Assembly (NCBI GenBank): GCA_045105115.1 | Contig: JBGCDE010000189.1 | Location: forward strand, 1 to 6,024 | Length of the DNA: 6,024 nt | Direction of reading: 5' to 3' | Origin: JAUIET01 sp045105115 | GTDB lineage: Bacteria; Pseudomonadota; Gammaproteobacteria; Pseudomonadales; JAUIET01 | Shown: one piece after another, positions 5,937 through 6,024 of the stretch | Position numbering within the stretch: position 1 is the stretch's first letter | Layout of the letters: each line of letters starts with the position of its first letter | Notes under the pieces: model-generated | What the model saw: only the letters and a program-made list of their open reading frames with translations | The model's database searches: none | What the model was told of the DNA's origin: nothing | Program-made: the position numbers and the translations under genes

Positions 5937-6024
5937 TTAATCGCAACACATCGCGCTCCATTTTTTCCGCATCAAACAAGCACCTGCTCGTTCGATTCAA
6001 GCGCGCTGGCGCTGTATACTGCGC
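5937..6024 (+). other. Non-coding right edge with weak promoter-like sequence
   Basis: No gene is supported here. TATACT (6015-6020) resembles a rightward -10 box and could serve a gene beyond the window, but the best -35 candidate, TTCGAT (5991-5996) at 18 nt, matches only three bases. CGCGCTGGCG at 6002-6011 is GC-rich without a clear hairpin. Confidence 0.25.

Overview
The window looks like a moderate-GC gammaproteobacterial chromosome, probably from a marine or hydrocarbon-using lineage. Three things point that way. The SOS box has the form CTGT-N8-ACAG typical of gammaproteobacterial LexA. A Fur-box-like site matches 15 of 19 consensus bases. The central operon encodes a CYP153-type cytochrome P450, a family common in marine Alcanivorax-, Marinobacter- and Halieaceae-like bacteria. 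The taxon is an inference; no rRNA or tRNA is present.

Layout, left to right. (1) Positions 1-983, minus strand: a truncated gene for a tandem DsbA/HCCA-isomerase-like protein (thioredoxin-fold, kappa-GST superfamily). It is cut by the left edge. (2) Positions 984-1113: a divergent intergenic region with a perfect 6-bp inverted repeat and candidate promoters. (3) Positions 1114-3833, plus strand: a compact operon of a putidaredoxin-type [2Fe-2S] ferredoxin, a CYP153-family P450 and a DUF917 (S-methyl-thiohydantoin desulfurase domain) protein. The P450 Shine-Dalgarno overlaps the ferredoxin stop codon. The DUF917 start appears to be reached through a six-codon minicistron ending in an ATGA overlap. 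(4) Positions 3834-5132, plus strand: a LexA box followed by a full-length Y-family DNA polymerase IV gene (dinB). (5) Positions 5154-5834, minus strand and convergent with dinB: two short unrecognised genes spaced as an operon, with a strong Fur-box-like site upstream at 5916-5934. (6) Positions 5937-6024: non-coding right edge with at most a weak promoter-like sequence.

How the parts fit together. The ferredoxin should pass electrons to the P450, which by family would hydroxylate alkanes or fatty-acyl/alicyclic compounds at terminal carbons. No ferredoxin reductase is in view, so it must be encoded elsewhere. The DUF917 protein may act on a related metabolite, but nothing here fixes its substrate. 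dinB is an independent DNA-damage unit, and the last two genes look iron-regulated. No mobile element, CRISPR array, tRNA or rRNA was seen. The points most worth following up are the P450/DUF917 association, the minicistron start, the degenerate tandem DsbA protein and the putative Fur-controlled pair.
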